Positions 36,090 through 45,202 of a stretch of DNA of 64,000 nt are shown one piece after another. Under the pieces are notes generated by a model. The model saw only the letters and a program-made list of their open reading frames with translations. It was not told the DNA's origin and did no database searches. Position numbers and translations under genes: made by a program. The number at the start of each line of letters is the position of its first letter. Within the stretch, counting starts at the first letter, position 1. This DNA is from Saccharopolyspora rosea. Lineage in GTDB: Bacteria; Actinomycetota; Actinomycetes; Mycobacteriales; Pseudonocardiaceae. The stretch spans positions 5,952,001 to 6,016,000 of the forward strand of contig NZ_CP102826.1 in the NCBI RefSeq assembly GCF_025643595.1, read 5' to 3'.

Positions 36090-36686
36090 TCAGGCCACGA
36101 GGCCGCGGCGGAAGCCGTGGGCGACGGCCTGCGCGCGGTCGCGCACACCGAGCTTGCGGAACAGCCGGCGCGCGTGGGTCTTGACGGTGTCCTCGGAGAG
36201 GTAGAGCTCGCGACCGATCTGGCCGTTGCTCTTGCCCTGGCTCATGCCGCGCAGCACCTGCAGCTCGCGCTCGGTCAGCTGCACGCCCGGGTCCGAGGGC
36301 TGGCGGGGTGCCGGGACCGAGGTGCTGGCGAGGGTGTGCGCCAGCGCGGCCACCAGTTCCGGACGGGAGGCGTCCCACCGGAGGTAGCCGCGGGCGCCTC
36401 CGGCGATCGCGGCGGCGATGCTGGCCGCGTCGTCCGGTGCGCCGAAGACGATCACGTTCGCTTGGGGATGGGCCGAAACGAGCCGACGGGTCGCCTCCAC
36501 GCCGTTGGGCACCGCGCGCTGGGTACCCACCAGCACCACGTCCACGGCCTGCCGCGAGAAGCGGGCGAGCAGCTCGTCACCGTGCGCAACGCAATCGATC
36601 CGACTCACTCCCGGGACAGCAGACATCACACGAGTGAGCCCTTCCCGGACGCTACGTCGGTCATCGCAGATCAGGACCGTCGTCAC
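36090..36686 (-). CDS. bldM: BldM-type atypical response regulator
   Basis: 198 residues. The C-terminal HTH, VQLTERELQVLRGMSQGKSN followed by EDTVKTHARRLFRKLGVRDR and AQAVAHGFRRGLVA, is very close to Streptomyces BldM, and the place beside sigD is the same as in Streptomyces. BldM directs sporulation genes, alone or with WhiI. The receiver domain keeps an acidic pair (ICDD, 8-9), but the phospho-acceptor Asp is Gly53 (VVLVGTQRAV), so control by phosphorylation is unlikely. No kinase gene is adjacent. Confidence 0.88.
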   Translation of the reverse strand: MTTVLICDDRRSVREGLTRVMSAVPGVSRIDCVAHGDELLARFSRQAVDVVLVGTQRAVPNGVEATRRLVSAHPQANVIVFGAPDDAASIAAAIAGGARGYLRWDASRPELVAALAHTLASTSVPAPRQPSDPGVQLTERELQVLRGMSQGKSNGQIGRELYLSEDTVKTHARRLFRKLGVRDRAQAVAHGFRRGLVA

Positions 36687-36985
36687 GGGAACTCCTTCCT
36701 GCAGGCGAGTGACGTTCCACCTCCCCTATCGGACGCAGCGGCGGAAACCTTGACACGATCCGGTGCTTAATCCGTCAAGAAATTCCGCGACCGGGCCCGC
36801 TGGGCCGGATTGCCCGGGACGGAACGGCCGCCAGAAGCCGGTCCGTCGAAGGCGGGCCACCGCCCCGGACCGAGCTCCATACCAGCGGTATTCACCCGAT
36901 AGCGAGGGGTAGCACCCCCAGCTTCCCCCGTCCGCGCGAAGAGTTTCACCCAATATGCGTTCGGTTAATGTGATTTACGTCACAG
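36687..36985 (-). promoter_or_regulatory. bldM upstream region
   Basis: About 300 bp without a gene. It is richer in A/T near bldM and contains TTGAC...GTCAA dyad sequence at 36750-36776 and a perfect CRP/GlxR-type site at 36969-36984. No coding frame here has support. Confidence 0.6.
36969..36984. promoter_or_regulatory. Perfect CRP/GlxR-type operator upstream of bldM
   Basis: TGTGATTTACGTCACA matches TGTGA-N6-TCACA exactly, also the GlxR form TGTGANNTANNTCACA and Streptomyces GTG-N6-GNCAC. It lies 283 bp upstream of bldM and two bases beyond the MerR stop codon. At that distance it could act on a distal promoter. A near-copy lies at 7434. Confidence 0.65.
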
Positions 36986-38089
36986 TCAGCCGACGACGGT
37001 CTCCACGACCCGGTCAACGGCGCCCTCCAGCGAGCCGAGCAGCTCGACGTGCGCGGGCAGCGCTTCGGGCGTCCACCCGGCTCCCGCGACGAACGCCCGA
37101 GCGCGCTGCCGGGTGATCGGGATGTCCCCGAGCACCCGCGGCGACGCGTAGTGCGGCTGGTCGGACCACAGCACGACGGCCGCGGGCGCCAGGCGCCGCA
37201 CGGCGGAGGCGAGCCCCTCGCGCGGCAGGGCCGCGCCGAACAGCCGGTGGCCGACGCGGTTGGCCGCCAGGGCGGCGGCGAGCGCGATGAGTTCGAGCTC
37301 CTGCGCCTCCCCGGGCACCGGCGCGAGCACCACCGGTCGCGGGTTGACCGGAGCGGGGGCGGTCGCGATCACCGACCGCAGCGCCGTGGAGGCGCAGTCG
37401 ACGAGCAGCTGCTGCACCTCCACCCCGGCACCGGAGCGCTGCCGCCGCTCGGCGACCGCCCGCAGCACCGGGCACAGCATCTCGTCCCAGGTGCGCACCA
37501 CGCCGTCGCTGCCCATCGACTCGATGAGCAGCCGCTGCGCCGACCAGGAGTCCAGGGCCAGCGCGGCGCGGCCGAGCCCGCGCGCCCGCGGCCCGGCGCC
37601 GCTGAGCCGCAACCCCCGGCCGCCGGTGTTGGCGGCGCGGTCGAACTTGATCTTGTGCTCGTCGTCGAGCACGCCGGACGACATCAGCGCCCCGTCGCCG
37701 ACCTCGTCGGCCGGCGCGTCCTCGGACTCGGCCGGGAAGCGCTGCGGCAGCGGCGCGGCCGCGGTGCGCGCGTAGCGCGCCGCCTCGGCCGGAGACGCAC
37801 CGCGCAGCAGGGCGCGCTGCATCTGTTCCAGGCGGGCGATGTCGTCGGGGCCGTAGCGGCGGTGCCTGCCGGTGGTGTGACCGCTGGGGCCGAGCCCGTA
37901 GCGGCGGTCCCAGGTCCGCAGCGTGGCGGGCGCGACGCCGAGCCGACGCGCCACGGCAGCGACCGTGAGCCGAGGTTGGCCCGTGGCTGCCGCACTCGCG
38001 TCGGAGTCCTCGGTCGCTCCGGAGTCGTCGGCGGGGATGGCGAGTTCCTGCCCCTCAGCAGGCTCCGGCTGCGTCGTCACGCGGGACAT
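36986..38089 (-). CDS. MerR-family regulator with degenerate B12-binding-type C-terminal domain
   Basis: 367 residues from the ATG at 38089. The MerR HTH is RLTVAAVARRLGVAPATLRT and WDRRYGLGPSGHTTGRHRRY. A middle helical domain and a Rossmann-like C-terminal domain follow, as in CarH/LitR. Where the cobalamin-binding members have E/D-x-H-x-x-G, this protein has PGEAQELELIALAAAL, with Gln for the key His, so adenosylcobalamin binding through that His is unlikely. It is divergent from whiB, with direct repeats in the shared promoter, and adjacent to bldM. Role unknown; probably developmental or stress regulation. Confidence 0.85.
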   Translation of the reverse strand: MSRVTTQPEPAEGQELAIPADDSGATEDSDASAAATGQPRLTVAAVARRLGVAPATLRTWDRRYGLGPSGHTTGRHRRYGPDDIARLEQMQRALLRGASPAEAARYARTAAAPLPQRFPAESEDAPADEVGDGALMSSGVLDDEHKIKFDRAANTGGRGLRLSGAGPRARGLGRAALALDSWSAQRLLIESMGSDGVVRTWDEMLCPVLRAVAERRQRSGAGVEVQQLLVDCASTALRSVIATAPAPVNPRPVVLAPVPGEAQELELIALAAALAANRVGHRLFGAALPREGLASAVRRLAPAAVVLWSDQPHYASPRVLGDIPITRQRARAFVAGAGWTPEALPAHVELLGSLEGAVDRVVETVVG

Positions 38090-38161
38090 GTTCCGGTTCT
38101 CGGCGATCAAGAGCAAGCCGGTCCCCGAGTCGATCTCCCCACCGCTAGATCACTCCAATGA

Positions 38162-38205
38162 TGAACAGCTTTTGGCGCGATAAGGGTTGAACAAGTTTTG
38201 GCGCG
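38162..38205. promoter_or_regulatory. 18-bp direct repeat in the merR-whiB promoter
   Basis: TGAACAGCTTTTGGCGCG (38162-38179) and TGAACAAGTTTTGGCGCG (38188-38205) match at 16 of 18 positions with a 26-bp period. The second copy covers the -35 box of the predicted whiB promoter. They are candidate operators for MerR, BldM or another regulator. Confidence 0.65.
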
Positions 38206-38215
38206 GTTCTACGGT
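38187..38215 (+). promoter_or_regulatory. Predicted whiB promoter
   Basis: TTGAAC (38187-38192) and TACGGT (38210-38215) are separated by exactly 17 bp, a good vegetative-type promoter. Transcription would start near 38222, giving a leader of about 68 nt before the whiB ATG. Confidence 0.6.
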
Positions 38216-38289
38216 TGGATCATGCGAGGCCGCGAGCGGTCAGCGTTCGCGGCAGGGAGGGGATCCACCGGTGGGAGGTGGTTGTCGCA

Positions 38290-38595
38290 ATGGCAGACAC
38301 TCGACGTCTTCCAGGACCGAACGCCGACATCTGGGATTGGCAGATACGCGGTTCGTGCAGAGGCATGGACAGCGCGTACTTCTTCCACCCGGACGGCGAA
38401 CGGGGGCCGGCGCGGGCCCGGCGGGAAGCGAAGGCAAAAGAGGTGTGCCAGCACTGCCCCGTGATCGTCCAGTGCCGTAACCACGCCCTGGCGGTCCAGG
38501 AGCCCTACGGCATCTGGGGCGGGCTGTCCGAGTCGGAACGGGAAGTGATCATCAAGGCGCGCAAGCGCCAGCAGCTGGCAGCAGCGGCCAGCTGA
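38290..38595 (+). CDS. whiB3: WhiB-family iron-sulfur regulator (WhiB3/WhiD type)
   Basis: 101 residues from the ATG at 38290. Four Cys ligands for a [4Fe-4S] cluster: C23, then C53-X2-C56-X5-C62. The opening LPGPNADIWDWQIRGSCRGM, the FFHPDGERG block and the turn PYGIWGGLSESERE match M. tuberculosis WhiB3 and Streptomyces WhiD. It sits between the sigD region and groEL1, as in M. tuberculosis. Such proteins bind sigma factor region 4 and respond to redox state and NO. The basic C-terminus (IIKARKRQQLA) probably contacts DNA. Confidence 0.93.
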   Translation: MADTRRLPGPNADIWDWQIRGSCRGMDSAYFFHPDGERGPARARREAKAKEVCQHCPVIVQCRNHALAVQEPYGIWGGLSESEREVIIKARKRQQLAAAAS

Positions 38596-38640
38596 GCGAC
38601 CGCCACGCGACGGCGGATCCGGACCACGCCGGGCCGCGGG

Positions 38641-38670
38641 GCCGGATGACAACGAGGGGCGTCATCCGGC
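38641..38670 (+). terminator. First hairpin after whiB
   Basis: GCCGGATGAC (38641-38650) pairs perfectly with GTCATCCGGC (38661-38670), 45 bp past the whiB stop. No T run. It precedes a stronger hairpin. Confidence 0.6.
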
Positions 38671-38690
38671 ATCGGGGAGGCGTCGGGAAA

Positions 38691-38728
38691 GAATCGGGGC
38701 GGCACCCTCGCGGGTGCCGCCCCGATTC
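38691..38728. terminator. Strong hairpin between convergent whiB and groEL
   Basis: A perfect 17-bp stem, GAATCGGGGCGGCACCC (38691-38707) with 38712-38728, and loop TCGC. It can serve both whiB and groEL. Confidence 0.85.
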
Positions 38729-38778
38729 GCGTCAGGAGGCCGGGCGGGCGGTCGGCGCCGCTCCGGCCCGCCATCTGA

Positions 38779-40407
<1,629 letters not shown>

Positions 40408-40464
40408 TCAACAGCCCTTCAGCATGGATGCCTGGTTGCTGCCGGGGCACGCCCCCGACACGCG

Positions 40465-40504
40465 GCCGCCCCGGAGGTCCCGCGGTCGGGACCGCCGGGG
40501 CGGC
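40465..40504 (-). other. Hairpin between groES and groEL1
   Basis: GCCGCCCCGG (40465-40474) pairs with CCGGGGCGGC (40495-40504), and inside GGTCCC pairs with GGGACC. It lies midway in the 123-bp groES-groEL1 gap. It may be a partial terminator or a processing/stability element that sets the subunit ratio. Confidence 0.65.
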
Positions 40505-40527
40505 ACTGGTCTCGCGCTGCGAGATCG

Positions 40528-40818
40528 TCAGTTGACGACGGCCAGCACGTCGCGGGCGGAGAGGATCAGGTACTCCTCACCGTTGTACTTGACCTCGGTG
40601 CCGCCGTACTTGGAGTAGATGACGACGTCGCCTTCCTTGACATCCAGCGGGATGCGGTTGCCCTTGTCGTCGATGCGACCCGGGCCGACGGCCAGAACCT
40701 TGCCCTCCTGGGGCTTTTCCTTGGCGGTGTCCGGGATCACGATGCCGGACGCGGTCGTCGTCTCGGCCTCGCTCGCCTGGACAACGATCTTGTCCTCAAG
40801 CGGCTTGATGCTCGCCAC
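40528..40818 (-). CDS. groES: GroES, 10-kDa co-chaperonin
   Basis: 96 residues, the standard length. It opens [20 protein letters not shown], with the mobile loop [20 protein letters not shown] and the roof/body strands [20 protein letters not shown]. It caps the GroEL ring. AAGGTGGAGG lies upstream of the ATG. A CIRCE repeat about 100 bp upstream indicates HrcA control of the operon. Confidence 0.97.
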   Translation of the reverse strand: MASIKPLEDKIVVQASEAETTTASGIVIPDTAKEKPQEGKVLAVGPGRIDDKGNRIPLDVKEGDVVIYSKYGGTEVKYNGEEYLILSARDVLAVVN

Positions 40819-41193
40819 GGTGTGACCTCCACCTTCTGGGGCCTTCGAAGCGTTGGCTGATTCACGACGGCTCCGTGGCTCCCCGCCGTCGCGGGTGCCG
40901 GGGCGCTCCGGCGCCGTTCGTCTAGCACTCTACCCATGCGAGTGCCAACCCTCAACAACCGGCACCACCCTCGCACCGGGGTTCGCCGGAACGGGCGGCG
41001 GGAGGCGGGTGCACGGGGGCGGCACCGGCGGTCACCGGCGGTGGCCCCGGACGCCTCCGGAGCTCTCACCTGCGGTGTCGTTACCGGCGATCAACGCTGC
41101 GTGATCTCCGCAGGTAGATCGCCATGCGGGAAATGTCACCAATGCCGCAGAGGATTCACGTTAGGCGCTTCCGGTGTCCTACGTTCTACAGCC
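40819..41193. other. groESL upstream region
   Basis: About 375 bp holding the CIRCE operator (40922-40948). The rest has no supported gene; a Pro/Arg-rich small frame begins at 41194. Confidence 0.6.
40922..40948. promoter_or_regulatory. CIRCE operator (HrcA site)
   Basis: CTAGCACTC (40922-40930), nine bases, then GAGTGCCAA (40940-40948). This is the CIRCE palindrome TTAGCACTC-N9-GAGTGCTAA with small changes at the outer bases. It is 104 bp upstream of the groES ATG, the normal place for heat-shock repression by HrcA. Confidence 0.9.
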
Positions 41194-41304
41194 ATGCCCG
41201 CGCTGTCCAAACCCGCGAACCGGCCCTGGGAGCGACGTCCCCGCCCCTCCCGGCCGCCCGGCCCGTCGGGACCGCCGACCCGGTCGAGCTGGCGCCCGAA
41301 GTGA
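41194..41304 (+). CDS. Possible small Pro/Arg-rich protein (36 residues)
   Basis: ATG at 41194 opens a 36-residue peptide, MPALSKPANRPWERRPRPSR and a Pro/Gly/Arg-rich remainder. TACGTT (41180-41185) lies eight bases upstream, so a leaderless start is conceivable. It has no homology I recognise and its composition could arise by chance in high-GC DNA. It converges with the DUF5313 gene, seven bases away. Confidence 0.3.
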   Translation: MPALSKPANRPWERRPRPSRPPGPSGPPTRSSWRPK

Positions 41305-41311
41305 TCCGATC

Positions 41312-41716
41312 TCAGCCGTCCTGCCCGTTGCGGTAGATCCGGGCGTAGCGGGCCGCCGACTCGGCGCGCTGAGCGGCCTTCGCCTCGTCGCGGACGGCCC
41401 GTCCGGTCCCGAGCGGATAGCCGTGGCGGGTGAGCCGGTACTCGCAGGTGTGCTCCATGTAGGACAGCGAGTACCAGAGCGCGAGGATCACGCCGCCCAG
41501 CACCGCCATCGCGCGGATCCACAGCGGACCGGGCAGCAGCAGGAACAGCAGTCCCGGGGAGATCTGCACGAGGCTGCGCGCGAAGTGCCGCAACACCCAC
41601 GTGCGGCAGGTGATGTCGTGCAGCACCCACTCGCGGTGCCGGTCGGGCAACCGGCCGCCGTAGGCGTACCAGATCCACCGCAGCGGACCGGGGCGAACTC
41701 GTCGGGCGTCGGCCAC
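41312..41716 (-). CDS. DUF5313-type small membrane protein
   Basis: 134 residues from the GTG at 41716, with GAGGAGG just upstream. The start VRPGPLRWIWYAYGGRLPDR and HREWVLHDITCRTWVLRHFA, two spans (GLLFLLLPGPLWIRAM, AVLGGVILALWYSLSY) and a C-terminal EYRLTRHGYPLGTGRAVRDE are as in DUF5313 proteins of actinobacteria. Function unknown. It is divergent from the OhrR-type gene with a 25-bp palindrome between them, so it may belong to the peroxide regulon. Confidence 0.8.
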   Translation of the reverse strand: MADARRVRPGPLRWIWYAYGGRLPDRHREWVLHDITCRTWVLRHFARSLVQISPGLLFLLLPGPLWIRAMAVLGGVILALWYSLSYMEHTCEYRLTRHGYPLGTGRAVRDEAKAAQRAESAARYARIYRNGQDG

Positions 41717-41755
41717 GTCGCCTCCTCGCGTCGGAACACCCTTCGGCACAATGAT

Positions 41756-41780
41756 TAGCACACTAATTATTAGTGCGCTA
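41756..41780. promoter_or_regulatory. 25-bp palindrome, likely MarR/OhrR operator
   Basis: TAGCACACTAAT, T, ATTAGTGCGCTA: two arms that are almost exact complements, in a locally AT-rich stretch. It lies 39 bp from the DUF5313 start and 27 bp from the ohrR start, so a bound repressor would cover both promoters. Confidence 0.8.
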
Positions 41781-41807
41781 CAGCCTGTGCGACGGGATAA
41801 TGACGGG

Positions 41808-42269
41808 GTGGCTCCGATCGATCTGGGGGACGACCCGCTGGCCCTCGACAGGCAGGTCTGCTTCGCGCTGTCCGTGGCGTCGCGCAACGTGATCGCCCTG
41901 TACCGGCCGCTGCTCGCGCCGATGGGGCTGACGCATCCGCAGTACCTGGTGATGCTCGCGCTGTGGGAACGCGCGCCGCGCTCGGTCAAGGACCTCTGCG
42001 CGACGTTGCAGGCCGAGGCCGCCACGCTGTCCCCGTTGCTCAAGCGGCTGGAGTCGATCGGCTACGTCACCCGCACGCGCAGCACCGACGACGAACGGCT
42101 GCTCGCGGTGGACCTGACCGACGCGGGTGCGCGGCTGCGCTCGGAGGCCGAGAAGATCCCCTACCGCGTGGTCGAACTGCTCGGCATGGACGTCGCCGAG
42201 CTGGAACGGCTCAACGCCGCGCTGCGCCGGGTCATCGACGCCTCCCGGACCGCCCTCGACGGGCGGTGA
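41808..42269 (+). CDS. ohrR: OhrR-type MarR-family peroxide-sensing repressor
   Basis: 153 residues from the GTG at 41808. LDRQVCFALSVASRNVIALY places a Cys (C18) where OhrR proteins have the organic-peroxide-sensing Cys; RPLLAPMGLTHPQYLVMLAL and the winged HTH (LQAEAATLSPLLKRLESIGY, VTRTRSTDDERLLAVDLT) match OhrR. No ohr peroxidase gene is next to it; the divergent DUF5313 gene is the only obvious target here. The frame is open to 41751, but that part overlaps the operator. Confidence 0.87.
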   Translation: MAPIDLGDDPLALDRQVCFALSVASRNVIALYRPLLAPMGLTHPQYLVMLALWERAPRSVKDLCATLQAEAATLSPLLKRLESIGYVTRTRSTDDERLLAVDLTDAGARLRSEAEKIPYRVVELLGMDVAELERLNAALRRVIDASRTALDGR

Positions 42270-42325
42270 GCACCGCGCGGGGGACGGCGGTCCCGCCCCG
42301 GGACCGCGGGCGGCACACTGGACGC

Positions 42326-42907
42326 GTGCGAGGAGCTTGGGCCCTGCTGGTCTGCGCGGGCGCGGTGGCGGTGATCGCGCCGTCGGGATGGGTGCTGCTG
42401 CGCAGCGCGCACCGGATCCGCGACGTGCCCGACGTTCCCGGAACCGAGGTGGCGCTGGTGCTCGGCGCCGGGGTGCGGTGGGACGGCAGGCCGAGCCGCA
42501 TCCTGCAAGGGCGGCTCAACGTGGCCCGCGCGTTGTTCGACGCCGAGAAGGTGCGGCGGATCATCGTCAGCGGCAGTCCCGAGTCGCGCGGCCACAGCGA
42601 ACCGGTCGTGATGCGGGATTACCTGGTGGCGCGCGGGATTCCGGCGTCCGCGGTGGTGCTCGACGAGTCCGGTGTGGACACCTGGCGGTCGTGCCGCCGG
42701 GCCGCCGGGGAATTCGGACTGCGCCGCGTCACCGTGGTGACCACCCGCTTCCACCTGCGGCGCGCCGTCGCGCTGTGCCGCCGGGCGGGGATGGACGCCT
42801 ACGGCGTCGGCCACGACGCGGCGGCCGACGGCCTGCGGCGGGTTTCCGCGCGGGGCGCGCGGCGGGAAGTCCTCGCGACGGCCAAGGCGTTCTGGTGGCG
42901 CCGCTGA
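42326..42907 (+). CDS. DUF218/YdcF-type membrane-associated protein
   Basis: 193 residues from the GTG at 42326. A signal-anchor segment (GAWALLVCAGAVAVIAPSGWVLL) is followed by the DUF218 domain: TEVALVLGAGVRWDGRPSRI, LQGRLNVARALF, RRIIVSGSPESRGHSEPVVM, VLDESGVDTWRSCRRAAGEF and VVTTRFHLRRAVALCRRAGM. Relatives (SanA, ElyC, YdcF) act in envelope integrity. CACACT ends six bases before the GTG, so a leaderless start is likely. The TGA stop is followed at once by the split dispersed element. Confidence 0.85.
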   Translation: MRGAWALLVCAGAVAVIAPSGWVLLRSAHRIRDVPDVPGTEVALVLGAGVRWDGRPSRILQGRLNVARALFDAEKVRRIIVSGSPESRGHSEPVVMRDYLVARGIPASAVVLDESGVDTWRSCRRAAGEFGLRRVTVVTTRFHLRRAVALCRRAGMDAYGVGHDAAADGLRRVSARGARREVLATAKAFWWRR

Positions 42908-42963
42908 GCGCTTTTTTACCTTCGAACTCGTTTTGGGTGGCGGTGCCGGTGGCGGAACCTCAG

Positions 42964-43924
42964 TGCCTGTCTTTGATCTTGGGTTAGGTGGTGAGTTGGC
43001 GGGTCATGAGGGTGATGGCGGCCCAGTTGATGATGGTTTCGGAGTGGGCGGGGAGGCGTTCGTAGTCGCGGACGGTGCGGCGGGCTTGGGTGATCCAGGA
43101 CAGGGTGCGTTCGACGACCCAGCGGCGGGCCAGGACGTGGAAGCCGGTTTGTCCGGCGATTTTGCGCACGATGTGCAGGGTGATGCCCAGGGCGGCCTGG
43201 GTCCAGGTGGTCAGGCGTCCGCTGTAGTTGCCGTCGGCGAAGACCAGTTCCAGGCGTGGGTGGCGGGTGTGGAGGTAGCGCAGGAGGAGTTCGGCGCCGC
43301 GGCGGTCGGTGATGTGGGCGGCGGTCACGGACACGCCCAGCAGCAGGCCGAGGGTGTCGGTGGCGATGTGGCGTTTGCGGCCGTTGATCTTTTTACCGCC
43401 GTCGAAACCGCGGGTGTGGCGGCCGACGGTTTCGGCGGCCCGCACCGACTGGGAATCGATGATCCCGGCGCTGGGGGTGCGGTGGCGGTCGGTGCGGGCG
43501 CGGACCTGCTCACGCAGCCTGTCGCGCAGGCCCAGGACGATGTTGTCGCGGCTCCAGCGGGTGAAGAACCCGTAGACGGTCTTCCAGGGCGGGAAGTCGG
43601 CGGGCAGGGCCCGCCACTTGCAGCCGTTGTCGACGAAGTAGCGGATCGCGTCCACGACATCCCGGCGGGGGTGTTTTTCCGGACGCCCTCCGCTGCAGGT
43701 GCGGCAGGCCGGGGCGGGCAGCAGGGGCTCGATCACTGCCCATTCGGCGTCGGTGGTGTCCGAGGGGTAACGGCGGGCACGGGCCGTCGAGCCGGCAGCC
43801 GGCGCGGTGGTGTACAAAGCGGATCGGGCCTTTGCTGTGTCGATCTTGATGTGCTGTCACGATCACTAGCAAAGGCCCTCTCTCATACCCGCCCCCGGGG
43901 TCCCCCCAAGATCAAAGACAGGCA
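42964..43924 (-). mobile_element. IS5-family insertion sequence, 961 bp
   Basis: Both ends carry the perfect 20-bp inverted repeat TGCCTGTCTTTGATCTTGGG. CTCAG flanks both sides (42959-42963, 43925-43929) as a 5-bp target duplication. The dispersed element at 56512 shows the empty site with a single CTCAG at 56558-56562, proving the insertion. One transposase gene fills the element. The ends resemble those of the small dispersed elements (GCCTGTCTTYGA). Confidence 0.95.
42984..43817 (-). CDS. IS5-family DDE transposase
   Basis: 277 residues, apparently intact. The N-terminal DUF4096-type domain reads SDTTDAEWAVIEPLLPAPAC and WRALPADFPPWKTVYGFFTR. The catalytic DDE residues are in GIIDSQSVRAAE, LVFADGNYSG and RRWVVERTLSWITQARRTVR with the family Y-2-R-3-E-6-K-like ending. 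It lies on the minus strand, 20 bp inside the left end. As the transposase of an element with matching ends it is the best candidate for moving the small dispersed elements too. Confidence 0.95.
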   Translation of the reverse strand: MYTTAPAAGSTARARRYPSDTTDAEWAVIEPLLPAPACRTCSGGRPEKHPRRDVVDAIRYFVDNGCKWRALPADFPPWKTVYGFFTRWSRDNIVLGLRDRLREQVRARTDRHRTPSAGIIDSQSVRAAETVGRHTRGFDGGKKINGRKRHIATDTLGLLLGVSVTAAHITDRRGAELLLRYLHTRHPRLELVFADGNYSGRLTTWTQAALGITLHIVRKIAGQTGFHVLARRWVVERTLSWITQARRTVRDYERLPAHSETIINWAAITLMTRQLTT

Positions 43925-44149
43925 CTCAGCGGCCCGCCCGTCACCCGACCACCACCCCCCACGGAGGCGCTGACGCGCCACAGTCACATCGGCTCCGGAA
44001 GCCCCTCCTGATGTATGCCCAATACACGGCGGAGGGGCTGTCCTCGCGAGACGACCGCTGAGAACCCGCGGCGGTGCCAGCTGCGAGACCGCTCACCGAA
44101 AGAGAAAGCGGCTCACGCCGCTTACCGAGAACGACGTTGAAGACAGCTC

Positions 44150-45202
44150 TCAGCCGGCGACGATCGTTTCGACCGGGAGTCCGGGGTTGGCGGGCATGTT
44201 CAGCGGTGACGGCTGGGCGCCGGAGGCGAGCACGTGCGCGCCCAGCGCGGCGATCATGGCGCCGTTGTCGGTGCACAGCCGCGGGCGGGGCACGCGGAGC
44301 GTGATCCCCGCGTCGGCGCACCGCTGCGCGGCGAGCGCGGACAGTCGCGAGTTCGCCGCCACACCACCGGAGATCACCAGCGTGTCCACGTCGAACTCGT
44401 GCGCCGCGCGGACCGCCTTGGCGGTCAGCACGTCGGCCACCGCCTCCTGGAACGAGGCGCACACGTCGGGCACCGGGATGTCGCGGCCCGCGCGCTGCTC
44501 GGTCTCCACCCAGCGGGCCACCGCCGTCTTCAGGCCGGAGAAGGAGAAGTCGAACGCCGGGTCGCGGGGGCCGGTCAGGCCGCGCGGGAACGCGATGGCC
44601 GCCGGGTCGCCCTGCTTGGCCTGCTTGTCGATCGGTGGGCCGCCCGGGTACGGCAGGTCGAGGACGCGCGCGACCTTGTCGTACGCCTCGCCCGCCGCGT
44701 CGTCGATGGTGGAGCCGATCTCGGTGATCTTCTCCGCGATGCCCTCCACCAGCAGCAGCTGGGTGTGGCCGCCGGAGACCAGCAGCGCCAGGCAGCGCGA
44801 CGGCAGCGGCCCGTGCTCCAGGGTGTCGACGGCGACGTGCCCGGCGAGGTGGTTGACGCCGTACAGCGGCACGCCGAGCGCGGACGCGTACGCCTTGGCC
44901 GACGCGACGCCGACCATCAGCGCCCCGGCCAGGCCGGGGCCCGCGGTCACCGCGATCGCGTCCACATCGGACAGCGACAGGCCGGAGTCGGTGAGGGCGC
45001 GGCGCATCGTCGGAGCCATCGCCTCCAGGTGGGCGCGGCTGGCGATCTCCGGCACCACCCCGCCGAAGCGCGCGTGCTCCTCGACGCTGGAGGCCACCGC
45101 GTCGGCCAGCAGCTCGACCGCGCCGTCCGGGGTCAGCCGGACCAGGCCGACGCCGGTCTCGTCGCAGGAACTCTCGATGCCGAGCACGATCCGGTCAGTC
45201 AT
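44150..45202 (-). CDS. tsaD: TsaD, tRNA N6-threonylcarbamoyladenosine synthesis protein
   Basis: 350 residues from the ATG at 45202, which overlaps the rimI stop (ATGA). It transfers threonylcarbamoyl to A37 of tRNAs reading ANN codons. It opens [31 protein letters not shown] holds the metal-binding H-x3-[18 protein letters not shown] and [13 protein letters not shown] follow, with the late [11 protein letters not shown]. The stop codon lies in the CTCAG border of the split element. The frame upstream of 45202 belongs to rimI. Confidence 0.97.
   Translation of the reverse strand: MTDRIVLGIESSCDETGVGLVRLTPDGAVELLADAVASSVEEHARFGGVVPEIASRAHLEAMAPTMRRALTDSGLSLSDVDAIAVTAGPGLAGALMVGVASAKAYASALGVPLYGVNHLAGHVAVDTLEHGPLPSRCLALLVSGGHTQLLLVEGIAEKITEIGSTIDDAAGEAYDKVARVLDLPYPGGPPIDKQAKQGDPAAIAFPRGLTGPRDPAFDFSFSGLKTAVARWVETEQRAGRDIPVPDVCASFQEAVADVLTAKAVRAAHEFDVDTLVISGGVAANSRLSALAAQRCADAGITLRVPRPRLCTDNGAMIAALGAHVLASGAQPSPLNMPANPGLPVETIVAG

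Larger units (their letters stand above)
42909..44148 (+). repeat. Dispersed element, long form, split by an IS5-family insertion
   Basis: The left part (42909-42963) and right part (43930-44148) together match the element at 56512 in the same orientation and would be about 280 bp uninterrupted. The left end is degenerate, keeping CTTCGAACTCG; the right end reads AGCTGTCTTCAAC inward, a one-base-deleted form of AGCCTGTCTTYGAAC. It fills the space between the DUF218 stop (TGA 42905-42907) and the tsaD stop (44150-44152, inside CTCAG). Its hairpin AAGCGGC-N4-GCCGCTT with TCTCTTT faces tsaD and could terminate it. Confidence 0.85.

Noticed and set aside
41963..42325. N-terminal extension of the DUF218 gene
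   Set aside because: Overlaps the OhrR gene in another frame and is Arg-rich; the GTG at 42326 with a leaderless -10 motif and signal anchor is the proper start.
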